The notes below the pieces were generated by a model. The model saw only the letters and a program-made list of their open reading frames with translations, did no database searches and had not been told where the DNA came from. A program made the position numbers and the translations under genes. Shown here one piece after another: positions 8,245-16,233 of a stretch of DNA of 64,000 bases. The DNA comes from Candidatus Saccharimonadota bacterium (lineage in GTDB: Bacteria > Patescibacteriota > Saccharimonadia > Saccharimonadales > Saccharimonadaceae), in assembly GCA_017652765.1 (NCBI GenBank), contig JAGCAJ010000011.1, positions 59,027 to 123,026 of the forward strand, read 5' to 3'. Position 1 is the first letter of the stretch. Every line of letters starts with the position of its first letter.

Positions 8245-9663
8245 ATGTCAAAAATCTATCTTACTACTGCTATTCCTTATGTTAACGGCGCCCCGCATAT
8301 TGGTCATGCCATGGACTATCTTTTGGCGGACGTTTATGCTCGTTACCAGAGAGGGAAGGGTAATGAAGTTAGATTCCAAGCCGGTACCGACGAACACGGC
8401 AACAAAATCGCCAAAAAAGCCGAAGAGCTAGGCGTCGACATTAAATCTTATGTTGATGACAATTCTAAGAGATTCCAAGATTTCATCAAAAAGCTCGGCA
8501 TTTCTACTACTGATTTTATTCGCACTACCGATGCCGACCATATCCGTCGTTGCCAAGAGATTTGGAAAAAACTAGAGAGCCATATTTATAAAGACAGCTA
8601 CGAAGGCTGGTATTGTGAGGGCTGTGAACGCTATATCACGGACAAAGAATACGAAGAAAACGGCGGAATTTGTCCAGACCATAATAAGCCATATGAGAAA
8701 CTTAGTGAAGAAAACTACTATTTTAGAATTTCCGATTTCAAAGACCAAATCAGAGAAGCTATTACTAACAAGCAGATGGAAATTCTCCCAGAATTTCGCG
8801 CCAAAGAAATCTTGAACCTCCTAGATGATAGTCCGGATGTTTCTATTTCTCGCCCAGTTTCCCAGCTCAAATGGGGCATCCCTGTCCCGGGCGACGATAG
8901 CCAGGTTATGTATGTCTGGCTAGACGCATTATCTAACTATATTACTATCTTAGGCTATCCAGACCAGGACATATCCGACTATTGGCCAGCTTCCGCCCAA
9001 TATGTTGGCAAGGATATTTTGCGTTTTCATGCTATTATTTGGCCAGCCATGCTTCTAGGTCTTGGCCTCTCGCTTCCAAAGGTTATTCCATCTCACGGCC
9101 ACGTTCTATCTAACGGCCAAAAAATGAGCAAATCTATCGGCAACGTAGTCGACCCAATGGAAGTTTTAGACACTAAGGGCCTCCCGGCTTTTCGTTATTT
9201 CTTCTTGCGCCACGTTGATACTTTTGCCGACTCTGATTTTACCTGGGAAAAATACGATTCCGCTTATAATGGCGAGCTCGCAAATGATTTAGGTAATTTG
9301 GTCCAGCGCCTTGCGAATCTTTGCAAAAAACAAGATTTACCTGGTCGTAAATTTGAGCCCGCTCGCGATGCGGAATACGACAAACTCATGGACTCATTCT
9401 ATTTCAGTCGCGCGTTTGACTATGTCTGGAGCAGGGTCCAGAGTCTAAACAAAGAAATCGACGAGAAAAAACCTTGGGAGCTAAACAAGTTAGAAGAAAA
9501 GCACGACGAATTAGTTACTATTCTAAACAGCCTAGTAGATAAATTACTCATCGTGGCATATCTATTAGAGCCATTCATCCCGGATACTGCTACTGCCATC
9601 CGTGATATCTTTACTGCTGACCAAATCCTCCCACCAGCCGCTCCACTTTTCCCAAAAAACTAG
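8245..9663 (+). CDS. metG: Methionyl-tRNA synthetase
   Basis: Charges tRNA-Met with methionine. Class I signature PYVNGAPHIGHAMDY is at residues 11-25 and KMSKS at about 293-297 (GQKMSKSIGN). The connective domain keeps one CEGC pair and a later C-P-D-H. At 472 residues it lacks the C-terminal tRNA-binding or dimerisation domain found in longer forms. A TAAAAT box ends six bases before the ATG with no ribosome site, so a leaderless message is likely. A strong bidirectional terminator follows. Confidence 0.95.
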   Translation: MSKIYLTTAIPYVNGAPHIGHAMDYLLADVYARYQRGKGNEVRFQAGTDEHGNKIAKKAEELGVDIKSYVDDNSKRFQDFIKKLGISTTDFIRTTDADHIRRCQEIWKKLESHIYKDSYEGWYCEGCERYITDKEYEENGGICPDHNKPYEKLSEENYYFRISDFKDQIREAITNKQMEILPEFRAKEILNLLDDSPDVSISRPVSQLKWGIPVPGDDSQVMYVWLDALSNYITILGYPDQDISDYWPASAQYVGKDILRFHAIIWPAMLLGLGLSLPKVIPSHGHVLSNGQKMSKSIGNVVDPMEVLDTKGLPAFRYFFLRHVDTFADSDFTWEKYDSAYNGELANDLGNLVQRLANLCKKQDLPGRKFEPARDAEYDKLMDSFYFSRAFDYVWSRVQSLNKEIDEKKPWELNKLEEKHDELVTILNSLVDKLLIVAYLLEPFIPDTATAIRDIFTADQILPPAAPLFPKN

Positions 9664-9698
9664 GCAAAAAGCTTCAGTACTAAAGTCTCAGAGTCAAC

Positions 9699-9726
9699 AA
9701 AAAAGAGCCCCCAGGGGGCTCTTTTA
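9699..9726. terminator. Bidirectional terminator between metG and the MIP gene
   Basis: GAGCCCCC/GGGGGCTC hairpin flanked by an A tract and a T tract, placed between two convergent genes. Confidence 0.9.
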
Positions 9727-9731
9727 ATGTG

Positions 9732-10673
9732 TTATTGTTTCTTTTCTGCGCATTTACAGCCAGCACCACATGGGCACTCGCCAGAAAGTTTAACAGCAAC
9801 ATCGGAAATAGCAAATCCGATTACGCCACCAATCATTGGGAATACTACATAGGTAGCTAGAGCTAGACAAATATCGCCAAGCACTGCGCCAAAGTTTTCT
9901 CCGCCGGTTGGCAAAACTTGGTACATGAATGCTGCTGCTGGGTTTACGATGAAGTTGTTTTGGAGCCCTAGGAAGCTAGAAGAAACAACGATCGCAAATA
10001 GAAGCGCCACACAAATACCAGTACCATAAATCATAGCAAAGGTAAGCGTGCTACGCTTGTAAGCGTGAGCTCTTGCAAAGAAGAATGCAAGGATAGTAGC
10101 AGCTACGAATTCAATCATAGTGATTACCCAGAATTGCTCGCCTTCAATAGCAGTCATAGTTGGGAGCTCTGCGGATGCACTACCATCAGCAGCGTTCAAG
10201 AACGCGCTAGTGATAAGATATGCAAACCAAGCGCCTAGAATCTGGGATAGGATGTATACTACACCGCGAATCACAGACATACGACGGCTAGCCATCATAC
10301 CAACCGTTACGATTGGGTTGAGGTTCGCGCCAGAGAATGCTAGCACGGATGCGGTAATTGCAACTACGCCAAACATTACGTATAGTGGCTGATAAACACC
10401 GAGCGTAAGTAGAATAATAGTCAGTAACATAGTACCGACAACTTCGCCGAGGATTGCGCCATAAATACGTGGGCTCTTAAAGATTGTTAAAATATTTTCG
10501 TTGGCATCATACTTACGAGCAAAAAAGCCTTTGAAAGGATTCTTGCCGGTCGTCTGAGTCGCAACTGGAGCTTCTACGGTCTTTACGGCTTTTGTAGTTT
10601 TTGCCGTGGTGGACTTAGAAGCGGGCTTTGAAGACTTCTTGGCAGTCGTCTTCTTGGATTTTGTTGTAGCCAT
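9732..10673 (-). CDS. MIP-family (aquaporin/glycerol facilitator-like) channel with Cys-rich tail
   Basis: 313 residues. A ~50-residue Lys/Ala/Thr-rich N-terminal stretch precedes about six membrane segments. The two half-helix motifs are visible: GANLNPIVTVG (NPI in place of the first NPA) and NFIVNPAAAF (second NPA). The selectivity residue after the second motif is not arginine, so water or glycerol specificity cannot be read off. The C-terminus ends GECPCGAGCKCAEKKQ, four cysteines in CxC pairs, unusual for a MIP and suggestive of metal binding. The minus-strand promoter has TATAAT (10702-10707), and AAGGAGG precedes the ATG. Confidence 0.85.
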   Translation of the reverse strand: MATTKSKKTTAKKSSKPASKSTTAKTTKAVKTVEAPVATQTTGKNPFKGFFARKYDANENILTIFKSPRIYGAILGEVVGTMLLTIILLTLGVYQPLYVMFGVVAITASVLAFSGANLNPIVTVGMMASRRMSVIRGVVYILSQILGAWFAYLITSAFLNAADGSASAELPTMTAIEGEQFWVITMIEFVAATILAFFFARAHAYKRSTLTFAMIYGTGICVALLFAIVVSSSFLGLQNNFIVNPAAAFMYQVLPTGGENFGAVLGDICLALATYVVFPMIGGVIGFAISDVAVKLSGECPCGAGCKCAEKKQ

Positions 10674-10769
10674 TATTCCTCCTTAGTTGGTATATAGGTT
10701 GATTATAACACACTTTATTTTATCTGGAAAAAATTCTTGTAATCAAAATGGATATGTTATAATAGACCA

Positions 10770-10997
10770 ATGGGAATTATAGTATCAAAAAATAATGAAG
10801 AAAACTCAAGATTGAACCAGCGCATTACCGCCGATTTGCGTGAACGAGCACAGAAAACCACCCTCGGAGAAGACCCAGACCTAGTAGAAGATTCCGACTA
10901 TGCCAAAGATTTGAAAAAAACCGGCAAATACACTTGGATTTGGGTAGTTCTCGTCATCCTCGCCATCATCTCTCTCGTCGTTATCGCCCTAATCTAG
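10770..10997 (+). CDS. Small tail-anchored membrane protein, unknown
   Basis: 75 residues: a charged N-terminal ~50 residues (RITADLRERAQKTTLGEDP) and one C-terminal transmembrane helix (about 54-74, WIWVVLVILAIISLVVIALI) ending at the stop, so tail-anchored with the soluble part in the cytoplasm. TGTTATAAT ends six bases before the ATG with no ribosome site, which supports both the start and leaderless translation. A 13-bp inverted repeat follows. No family recognised. Confidence 0.7.
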   Translation: MGIIVSKNNEENSRLNQRITADLRERAQKTTLGEDPDLVEDSDYAKDLKKTGKYTWIWVVLVILAIISLVVIALI

Positions 10998-11003
10998 GTT
11001 AAG

Positions 11004-11054
11004 AAAAAAGTAAAGATTTTGTGCTGATTTTAGCCATAAAGTCTTTACTTTTTT
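11004..11054. terminator. AT-rich inverted repeat terminator
   Basis: Perfect 13-bp stem (AAAAAAGTAAAGA at 11004-11016, its complement at 11042-11054) with a 25-base loop, ending the small membrane protein transcript just before the ncRNA promoter. Confidence 0.7.
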
Positions 11055-11078
11055 GTTAAAGTGTGATATAATAAGAGA

Positions 11079-11204
11079 GTCTTAAGCTAAATCACAGAAT
11101 CGGATGATTATGTGTTTGCCGATTGGAAACGGCATCGCATAAACGAATTCGGTAAACCCGATTTTGTGAATTGGCTTAAGACACCTTGCGGTGCCGTTTT
11201 TTTA
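11079..11204 (+). ncRNA. Structured RNA of unknown class (ncRNA 1), or leader of the following operon
   Basis: TGATATAAT (TATAAT at 11067-11072) predicts a start near 11079. There a 25-base arm (11079-11103) pairs with 11158-11182: all Watson-Crick except two G-U pairs and one mismatch. The 54-base loop holds a smaller GCCG/CGGC hairpin (11118-11133). A terminator hairpin (CACC TTGC GGTG) and seven T follow directly. No open reading frame of useful size lies inside. It does not show the SRP loop motif, and is shorter than typical 6S RNA. The next gene starts 25 bases after the T run, so it could also act as a terminating leader for that operon. Confidence 0.65.
11182..11204 (+). terminator. 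Terminator at the end of ncRNA 1
   Basis: CACC-TTGC-GGTG hairpin, CCG, then a run of seven T. Confidence 0.8.
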
Positions 11205-11228
11205 TTATAAAACCGCAGAAAGGAAAAA

Positions 11229-12503
11229 ATGAAACCAAAATTTAAGGTTTCCAAAAAGAAACCCAACAACAATATAAAACTTGTAATACTGGGCATCCTT
11301 GTTTTTCTATTGCTGATATCCGGCCTAGGTTTCATAGTTTATCGCCAAAATGAAGAACAATGTCAGAAAATTGGTCTTAGGGGCAGCTTGTTTTCCTGTA
11401 AGATTGATAAAAAATATGAGTTTGCAAGTATAGCTTTCGTGGCTGGTAATACTGCCAATTCTCCAGTTCCAGTATTGACTAAAACTACAAAGAAATTTAT
11501 CCAGAATTCGATAAATATAGAAGATTCTGTTGTTGACATTTTTTCCGCTACGCCATCTCATCCAAGAATTAACTATAAAGAAGAAAGACAAAGCACCAAT
11601 TCTCAAGATGATATCGCTGCTATGGAAGAAAAAGCTGACCTACGTATTGAAGCTGTTAGCAAAGCAATTCAGACTAGTCCGACTGAGAGTGGGGCGGCAT
11701 ATTTAGAGGCAGTCCTACGCGCTGGCCGTTCAGCATTAAATAAAGCTACCGATTTTGAAAATGGAAAAGCCGCTGTTATTGTTATTGGTTCGGGTCTATC
11801 AGATTCTGGCGTACTAAATTTTACAAATACAGAAGCAAATTTGATTGATAAATCGCCAAGTGAAATAGTAGAAACATTAAAGGATAACGAGATAATCACG
11901 GAAAAAGAGCTTTCCGGCTTAACTATCTATTGGTCAGGATTGGGGGAGACGGTTGCTCCACAAGCGGAGTTAAACGATTCTATGCGTGAAAAACTACAGG
12001 AGATATACACGGAGGTATTAGAAGAAGCCGGTGCACGAGTGCGCGGTTTCAGTCCAATAGAATCAGATGAGTTAAAAAGTGTCGAAACGACATATACCGT
12101 AAAGACAGTCCAGACCCAAGATTCGAGCGGAAATATCTGGGGAAAATCCATAGACGAATATTCTAGTCTCTTTTTCGAAGGAAACTCGGATAAATTTGCG
12201 CAAGAATCAGATCCATCCGCCGTTATCACTCCATACATTGAACAAATGAAACGCGACGATAGTATCAAAGCTCAAATTGTAGGCTATGTTGCACGGTTAA
12301 ATTGCAATTCGGAGCCTGACCATAATTTGGCATTAAACAGAGCCAACGCCGTTAAACAGCTCATGATAAACGCTGGGATTGACGAGAGTCGTATTTCTAC
12401 AAAATCTGGTGGTTTTGGCGAAGAAGATGAATGTGCCAGCTCGGCGTATCCAGACGAAGCTATTAGAAAAAAGAATCGAAAAATCGTAATCAACAAATTA
12501 TAA
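11229..12503 (+). CDS. Membrane-anchored protein with vWA-like middle and OmpA-like C-terminal domain
   Basis: 424 residues. A basic N-terminus leads to one transmembrane helix (about 16-38), then an extracellular region. The middle (about 60-250) has alternating hydrophobic strands and AAVIVIGSGLSDSG, suggesting a degenerate von Willebrand A-like fold without a clear metal site. The last ~90 residues match the OmpA-like peptidoglycan-binding domain: IVGYVARLNCN, LALNRANAVKQLMINAGI and NRKIVI in the usual order. Ribosome site GAAAGGA. First gene of a five-gene, AT-rich run, 25 bases behind ncRNA 1. An OmpA domain in a monoderm suggests a wall-contacting stator or adhesin-like part. Domain call good for OmpA, tentative for vWA. 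Confidence 0.75.
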   Translation: MKPKFKVSKKKPNNNIKLVILGILVFLLLISGLGFIVYRQNEEQCQKIGLRGSLFSCKIDKKYEFASIAFVAGNTANSPVPVLTKTTKKFIQNSINIEDSVVDIFSATPSHPRINYKEERQSTNSQDDIAAMEEKADLRIEAVSKAIQTSPTESGAAYLEAVLRAGRSALNKATDFENGKAAVIVIGSGLSDSGVLNFTNTEANLIDKSPSEIVETLKDNEIITEKELSGLTIYWSGLGETVAPQAELNDSMREKLQEIYTEVLEEAGARVRGFSPIESDELKSVETTYTVKTVQTQDSSGNIWGKSIDEYSSLFFEGNSDKFAQESDPSAVITPYIEQMKRDDSIKAQIVGYVARLNCNSEPDHNLALNRANAVKQLMINAGIDESRISTKSGGFGEEDECASSAYPDEAIRKKNRKIVINKL

Positions 12504-12515
12504 AAAGGAGAAAAA

Positions 12516-13214
12516 ATGGAGCAATACATAGCAAAAGCAATCGGTCTAAGGTTCTGGTCAAAAGTGCATCTTATGCTCGCCGGATTATTTGACCGCACAA
12601 GAGTCATGAAGCGTTTTTGTAGTGATATCGGCATTGAGTATCCGCCAGTCCGCGGGAAAAAGTATCACATGAAATCAGATTCTTACGTAGTTGATACTGA
12701 TGAAATTAAAAATCTTGATAAAAGCTGTGACAAAATTTTGGAACAATACTATGGCGAATACGTAAATATTCAAAACGAGCTTGAACTCAAAATTTTAGAT
12801 AATAGCCAAAAATTAAAAGAAGAGCAAATTTTTCTAGACGAGCTAAGGGAAGAAAAAATGGCATACAAACAAAAAGAAAAATCTGCCAAAGACCCTTCAG
12901 ATAAAATGGCATTCCAAACTAAAGCCGGTAACTTAGCCGCAAAAATTAAAAATCAGACCGACGCGGTAAATGAACTATCTAGGAAGATAGATGAAGCTAA
13001 AACTAGGATTGAAACTAATAAAGCTAGCTGGATAAAGCAAATTGAAAATGCTGAAACGGCCATTGACTTATATAAAAGAAGATACACCTCAAGCGCGACA
13101 AAGAAAATCCAAAACAGTCTTAATTTTAACGACTTCATGCCAAAGCCAATTAGACACAATGAAATAGTCTCTAAGACGATGAAAGGAGAATACAAAGATG
13201 CTAAGAAACAATAA
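12516..13214 (+). CDS. Coiled-coil cytoplasmic protein, unknown (accessory operon gene 2)
   Basis: 232 residues, highly charged, no membrane segment. Residues ~85-190 are a long alpha-helical coiled coil (LEEEQ/LDELREEK-like heptads, then NELSRKIDEAKTRIETNKAS). The N-terminal ~50 residues are more hydrophobic (LRFWSKVHLMLAGLFDRTRV). Ribosome site AAAGGAG. It starts 12 bases after the OmpA-like gene and overlaps the next gene by 17 bases, so these are co-translated. Base composition is visibly AT-rich: two lines I counted by hand (12781-12840 and 13021-13080) are about 25% and 33% G+C, against roughly half in many neighbouring genes. No family recognised. Confidence 0.65.
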   Translation: MEQYIAKAIGLRFWSKVHLMLAGLFDRTRVMKRFCSDIGIEYPPVRGKKYHMKSDSYVVDTDEIKNLDKSCDKILEQYYGEYVNIQNELELKILDNSQKLKEEQIFLDELREEKMAYKQKEKSAKDPSDKMAFQTKAGNLAAKIKNQTDAVNELSRKIDEAKTRIETNKASWIKQIENAETAIDLYKRRYTSSATKKIQNSLNFNDFMPKPIRHNEIVSKTMKGEYKDAKKQ

Positions 13215-13674
13215 GTCTAGCGCATTTAATGAAAAAGAAGATTTTTCCTATGATAGCACTCCGAAACACTTTAACTCCGTAACGGAAAGGTATATCAGAA
13301 AAATTAGAAAAAAGTGTCTCAGCGCTATTTCGAGAAAATATGCCAAAGATAATTACCCCGCTTCTGCGGAAAAAGCGATGCTCCAGTCTATTTATGGAGA
13401 ATTTGATTCCGCCTACAGAATTTTAGAGGGAGACTATTCTTCCAGATATACAAATTTGAAAACCGCCTATAATAATGGCGTCGCGGACGTGAGTTTCCGA
13501 TTGATGAACCTAGAAGAAAGTATTGCAACACATAATATTGCATTCTCTGAATTCAAAAAAGCGATGAGTAAAATTTCTTCGGAAGAATATCCGGACTTAA
13601 GTTATAAAAAAGAGGAGTTGGAGCGGCTAAAGAAAGCTGTAGCCGAATTAAAAAAGGAAGCGAGTAAAAAATGA
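13198..13674 (+). CDS. Small helical protein, unknown (accessory operon gene 3)
   Basis: 158 residues, soluble, mostly helical. It ends in a Lys/Glu-rich coiled coil (YKKEELERLKKAVAELKKE). Three Tyr/Arg-rich helices precede it (TERYIRKIRKKCLSAISRKYA; FDSAYRILEGDYSSRYTNLK). Ribosome site GGAG eight bases before the ATG, inside the end of the preceding gene. Its stop overlaps the next start by four bases (ATGA). The overlaps on both sides tie it to a multi-protein assembly with its neighbours. No family recognised. Confidence 0.65.
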   Translation: MLRNNKSSAFNEKEDFSYDSTPKHFNSVTERYIRKIRKKCLSAISRKYAKDNYPASAEKAMLQSIYGEFDSAYRILEGDYSSRYTNLKTAYNNGVADVSFRLMNLEESIATHNIAFSEFKKAMSKISSEEYPDLSYKKEELERLKKAVAELKKEASKK

Positions 13675-14444
13675 AAGAGGATAATACTAAAAAAGAAGTA
13701 ATAAAAAAGAAGAGGGTTGAGTTCCCGATAGGGAGTCTAATTCTAACTATCGCGTCATTCCTTCTAGCTATTTTTGATATGATTATGCTCCAAGGACCAG
13801 TTAACCACCTAACGCATCTGGGAAATGGCATGTCAATGATTTTCTCGTTCGTTTTAGCAACGGTTGCGAACTTTACGGCTCTGTTATGGGGCAAAGAAAA
13901 CGGCGAGAATCTTTCCGAGCACTCAATTAATAAACATTCTAGAGGATTCTTTATCACATGGGTCATTATCGGCCTAGTGTATGCGATGATTAGGTTACTA
14001 GATTTATTCTTTACTCCAGGCGCGATGGATAATTTGCTTGGAAATATTATACAAATTATACCGCTCACAGTTTCTTATGTTGGCACGGGTACTTTAATTT
14101 CAGCATCTGCAAAACGCATGTTTGATTCCGAAACGGCTGAAGCTAGGAGAGCAAAGAAGGAATTTGATTATTATCACGAAAAACTATCTGTTGAGGTTGC
14201 CGAGATTGAAAGAGCAATCAATATGCTTCAGAATTATGATAGGCACTATGATTCGCTAAAATTACAGAGAAATAAAACGTATCTAAGCATTTCTAAAACG
14301 GAAAGGTCAGCCATGTCAGATATTGTAGGTAGAGTGATTTCCTCAAATGATATTGAACCGTCGCTTGCTTATTCCGTCATGGAAGACGTCTTGAAAAAGC
14401 GTGAAGAAAATGACAATGAAATTCAAAAGAACATACCGTCCTAA
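13671..14444 (+). CDS. Four-TM membrane protein with cytoplasmic coiled coil (accessory operon gene 4)
   Basis: 257 residues. Four hydrophobic segments at about 20-42, 52-72, 88-110 and 118-145, then a charged helical region (about 150-205, KEFDYYHEKLSVEVAEIERAI) that should lie in the cytoplasm, and a polar C-terminus. A four-TM protein with a helical tail beside a single-TM OmpA-domain protein recalls MotA/MotB or ZorA/ZorB pairs in layout. However, I see no MotB-type aspartate in the partner's helix, so this is an analogy only. Starts within the preceding stop (ATGA overlap). Confidence 0.65.
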   Translation: MKEDNTKKEVIKKKRVEFPIGSLILTIASFLLAIFDMIMLQGPVNHLTHLGNGMSMIFSFVLATVANFTALLWGKENGENLSEHSINKHSRGFFITWVIIGLVYAMIRLLDLFFTPGAMDNLLGNIIQIIPLTVSYVGTGTLISASAKRMFDSETAEARRAKKEFDYYHEKLSVEVAEIERAINMLQNYDRHYDSLKLQRNKTYLSISKTERSAMSDIVGRVISSNDIEPSLAYSVMEDVLKKREENDNEIQKNIPS

Positions 14445-15075
14445 ATATACCCTCGTAGCAGAAAAGCCAAGTTCACTCTGGAATAAAGTTGCAATAATTA
14501 GTGCTGTCGTGGTTATTTTTCTCGTAATTGGTGTAGTAACTTCAAATAACAAAAAAGCAGAGACTAACGTAGCTCAGAATAATACCCAGATTAGTCAAAC
14601 TGCACAAGAAAAGCCAAAATCTCAAGCCTCAGCTTCAACAATTCCCTCCAACCTCCCCTCTTACTACGTTTCGCGCGTCGTTGATGGCGATACCATAGTG
14701 GTAAGCGACGGAGCTTCCGAGCAAAAAGTTAGAATGATTGGCATTGACACCCCAGAAACCAAGAATCCTAAAAAGCCCGTTGAATGTTTCGGACCAGAAT
14801 CATCAAATTATCTCACAAGTCTCCTCGCTGGAAAAATAGTTCAGTTGGAATCTGACAGCACACAATCGAACGCAGATGTTTACGGCAGACTTTTGCGATA
14901 TGTTTATTACGACAACCAAAACGTTAATCTTCTAATGATAAGCTCTGGCTACGCCTTCGAATATTTGTTTAACAATCCGTACAAATATCATGATGTTTTT
15001 GTCCGTGCGGAAAACGAAGCAAGGAATAGCCAAAAAGGCCTTTGGTCTCCGTCGACCTGCGGAGGACAAAGATAA
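14410..15075 (+). CDS. Membrane-anchored thermonuclease (SNase-like)
   Basis: About 221 residues. A transmembrane helix (about 20-41) and a Gln/Ser/Ala-rich linker place the C-terminal nuclease outside the cell. The domain carries the staphylococcal nuclease pattern: VDGDTIVV, VRMIGIDTPET (calcium and catalytic Arg/Glu region) and YGRLLRYVY (second catalytic Arg), all intact, so it should cut DNA or RNA with Ca2+. GTG at 14401 and ATGs at 14410 and 14416 are possible starts. The reading frame overlaps the end of the four-TM gene, so it is the last full gene of the accessory operon. An exported nuclease fits nucleotide scavenging or attack on incoming or host DNA. Confidence 0.82.
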   Translation: MTMKFKRTYRPKYTLVAEKPSSLWNKVAIISAVVVIFLVIGVVTSNNKKAETNVAQNNTQISQTAQEKPKSQASASTIPSNLPSYYVSRVVDGDTIVVSDGASEQKVRMIGIDTPETKNPKKPVECFGPESSNYLTSLLAGKIVQLESDSTQSNADVYGRLLRYVYYDNQNVNLLMISSGYAFEYLFNNPYKYHDVFVRAENEARNSQKGLWSPSTCGGQR

Positions 15076-15091
15076 CGTATAGCGTGTTATA

Positions 15092-15277
15092 ATGAAGCTA
15101 TCAAAATCAGCGGATATTTACAAATTGTGTAGAGAGCCCGAACTTGCAGAAGAGAGGTATAGAATAATACATTTTGAACACTATAAGTACATAATGATTT
15201 CTGTAATCAACGGTGATACTGTAGAGGTGGTGTCAATTTTACACACCCTTCAAGATGTCAAGAAAAATGTGTTATAA
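15092..15277 (+). pseudogene. ParE/RelE-like toxin remnant
   Basis: 61 codons whose second half, RYRIIHFEHYKYIMISVINGDTVEVVSILHTLQD, fits the C-terminal strands of ParE/RelE toxins, where HxxxD follows the last strand. The N-terminal helices (~35-40 residues) are missing and there is no antitoxin gene next to it. Its apparent ATG lies inside a TATAAT box with no ribosome site, so it is unlikely to be translated from there. It runs into the pheS promoter. Best read as a degraded piece of a toxin-antitoxin pair at the edge of the accessory block. Confidence 0.5.
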
Positions 15278-15284
15278 TAGTGAC

Positions 15285-16232
15285 ATGTTGAGTGTAGAAG
15301 AAATTAAGGGCAAATTGAAGGCTCTAAATGCCGAGTATGCCAAAATTAAAGATATTCCTGTCGAAGACAGAAAAGCCTTTGGCCAGGAGCTAAACAAAAA
15401 ACGCGAGACTCTCCAGGCCGAATTACAGCAGGCTATGGACAGCGCCGAAAGCGAAAATATCACCCCAATTGATATTACCGCTCCCTCCGCGCCTAACCAA
15501 GACATCCCGACCATTCCTCGTGGCAGTCGCCACCCTCTAATGACCGAGCTAGATCGCGTCGTAGATATTTATTCCCGCATGGGCTTTGACGTTATGGAGG
15601 CCCAGCAACTCGATGACGAATTCCACATGTTTGAGTCACTCAACTTCCCAGAAGGCCATCCAGCTCGTGATGGTTATGACACCTTCCGCACTGCCGAGGG
15701 CTTTATTCCTCCTGCTCACACTTCTACCATGCAACATCGCGCACTCAAAAAATACAAAAAGAATCTCGAGAGCGGTGGTAGAATCGCCGTCGTTATTCCG
15801 GGTCGCGTCTTTAGAAACGAAGACGTTGACGCTACGCACGAACACACCTTCTACCAGTGTGAGGGCATTTTTGTAAGTCGTGGGACTACTATGGGCCAGA
15901 TGATGGGTCTCCTTAAAAATTTCTTCGAAACTTATTATGGACAGAACCTAAACATTAAAACTCAGCCAGGCTACTTCCCATTCACCGAGCCTTCTGTTGA
16001 GCTATTAATCGAAAAGCCAAAGTCTCTTGGTGGCAAGGGTGATGGCTGGCTAGAAATGCTCGGTTGTGGCATGATTCATCCAAACGTCCTCAAAATGGCC
16101 GGCATCGACCCTGACGTTTACAAAGGTTTTGCTTGGGGTGGTGGTATCGATCGTCTTGTCATGCTAAAATACGGCCTTACCGACGTCCGCAATTTCGAAT
16201 CTGGCAAACTTGAATTCTTAAAGGAGTTTTAA
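15285..16232 (+). CDS. pheS: Phenylalanyl-tRNA synthetase alpha subunit
   Basis: Catalytic class II subunit that charges tRNA-Phe, working as an alpha2-beta2 tetramer with PheT. N-terminal coiled coil (about 1-75), then motif 2 region GRVFRNEDVDATHEHTFYQ, the substrate loop QPGYFPFTEPSVEL and motif 3 GGGIDRLVMLKYG. I place the start at 15285 (MLSVEEIKGK), ten codons inside the longest frame, because TGTTATAAT ends six bases before it and the longer N-terminus would overlap the promoter. Length 315. pheT follows after one base. Confidence 0.95.
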   Translation: MLSVEEIKGKLKALNAEYAKIKDIPVEDRKAFGQELNKKRETLQAELQQAMDSAESENITPIDITAPSAPNQDIPTIPRGSRHPLMTELDRVVDIYSRMGFDVMEAQQLDDEFHMFESLNFPEGHPARDGYDTFRTAEGFIPPAHTSTMQHRALKKYKKNLESGGRIAVVIPGRVFRNEDVDATHEHTFYQCEGIFVSRGTTMGQMMGLLKNFFETYYGQNLNIKTQPGYFPFTEPSVELLIEKPKSLGGKGDGWLEMLGCGMIHPNVLKMAGIDPDVYKGFAWGGGIDRLVMLKYGLTDVRNFESGKLEFLKEF

Positions 16233-16233
16233 T

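Noticed and set aside
11079..11204. Signal recognition particle or 6S RNA for ncRNA 1
   Set aside because: No GGAA/AGCAG loop motif of SRP RNA, and too short with no central bubble for 6S.
11229..14444. Zorya-type (ZorA/ZorB) assignment for the accessory operon
   Set aside because: The OmpA-like protein has no aspartate in its membrane helix and the four-TM protein does not read like MotA; only the layout is similar, so I kept it as an analogy.
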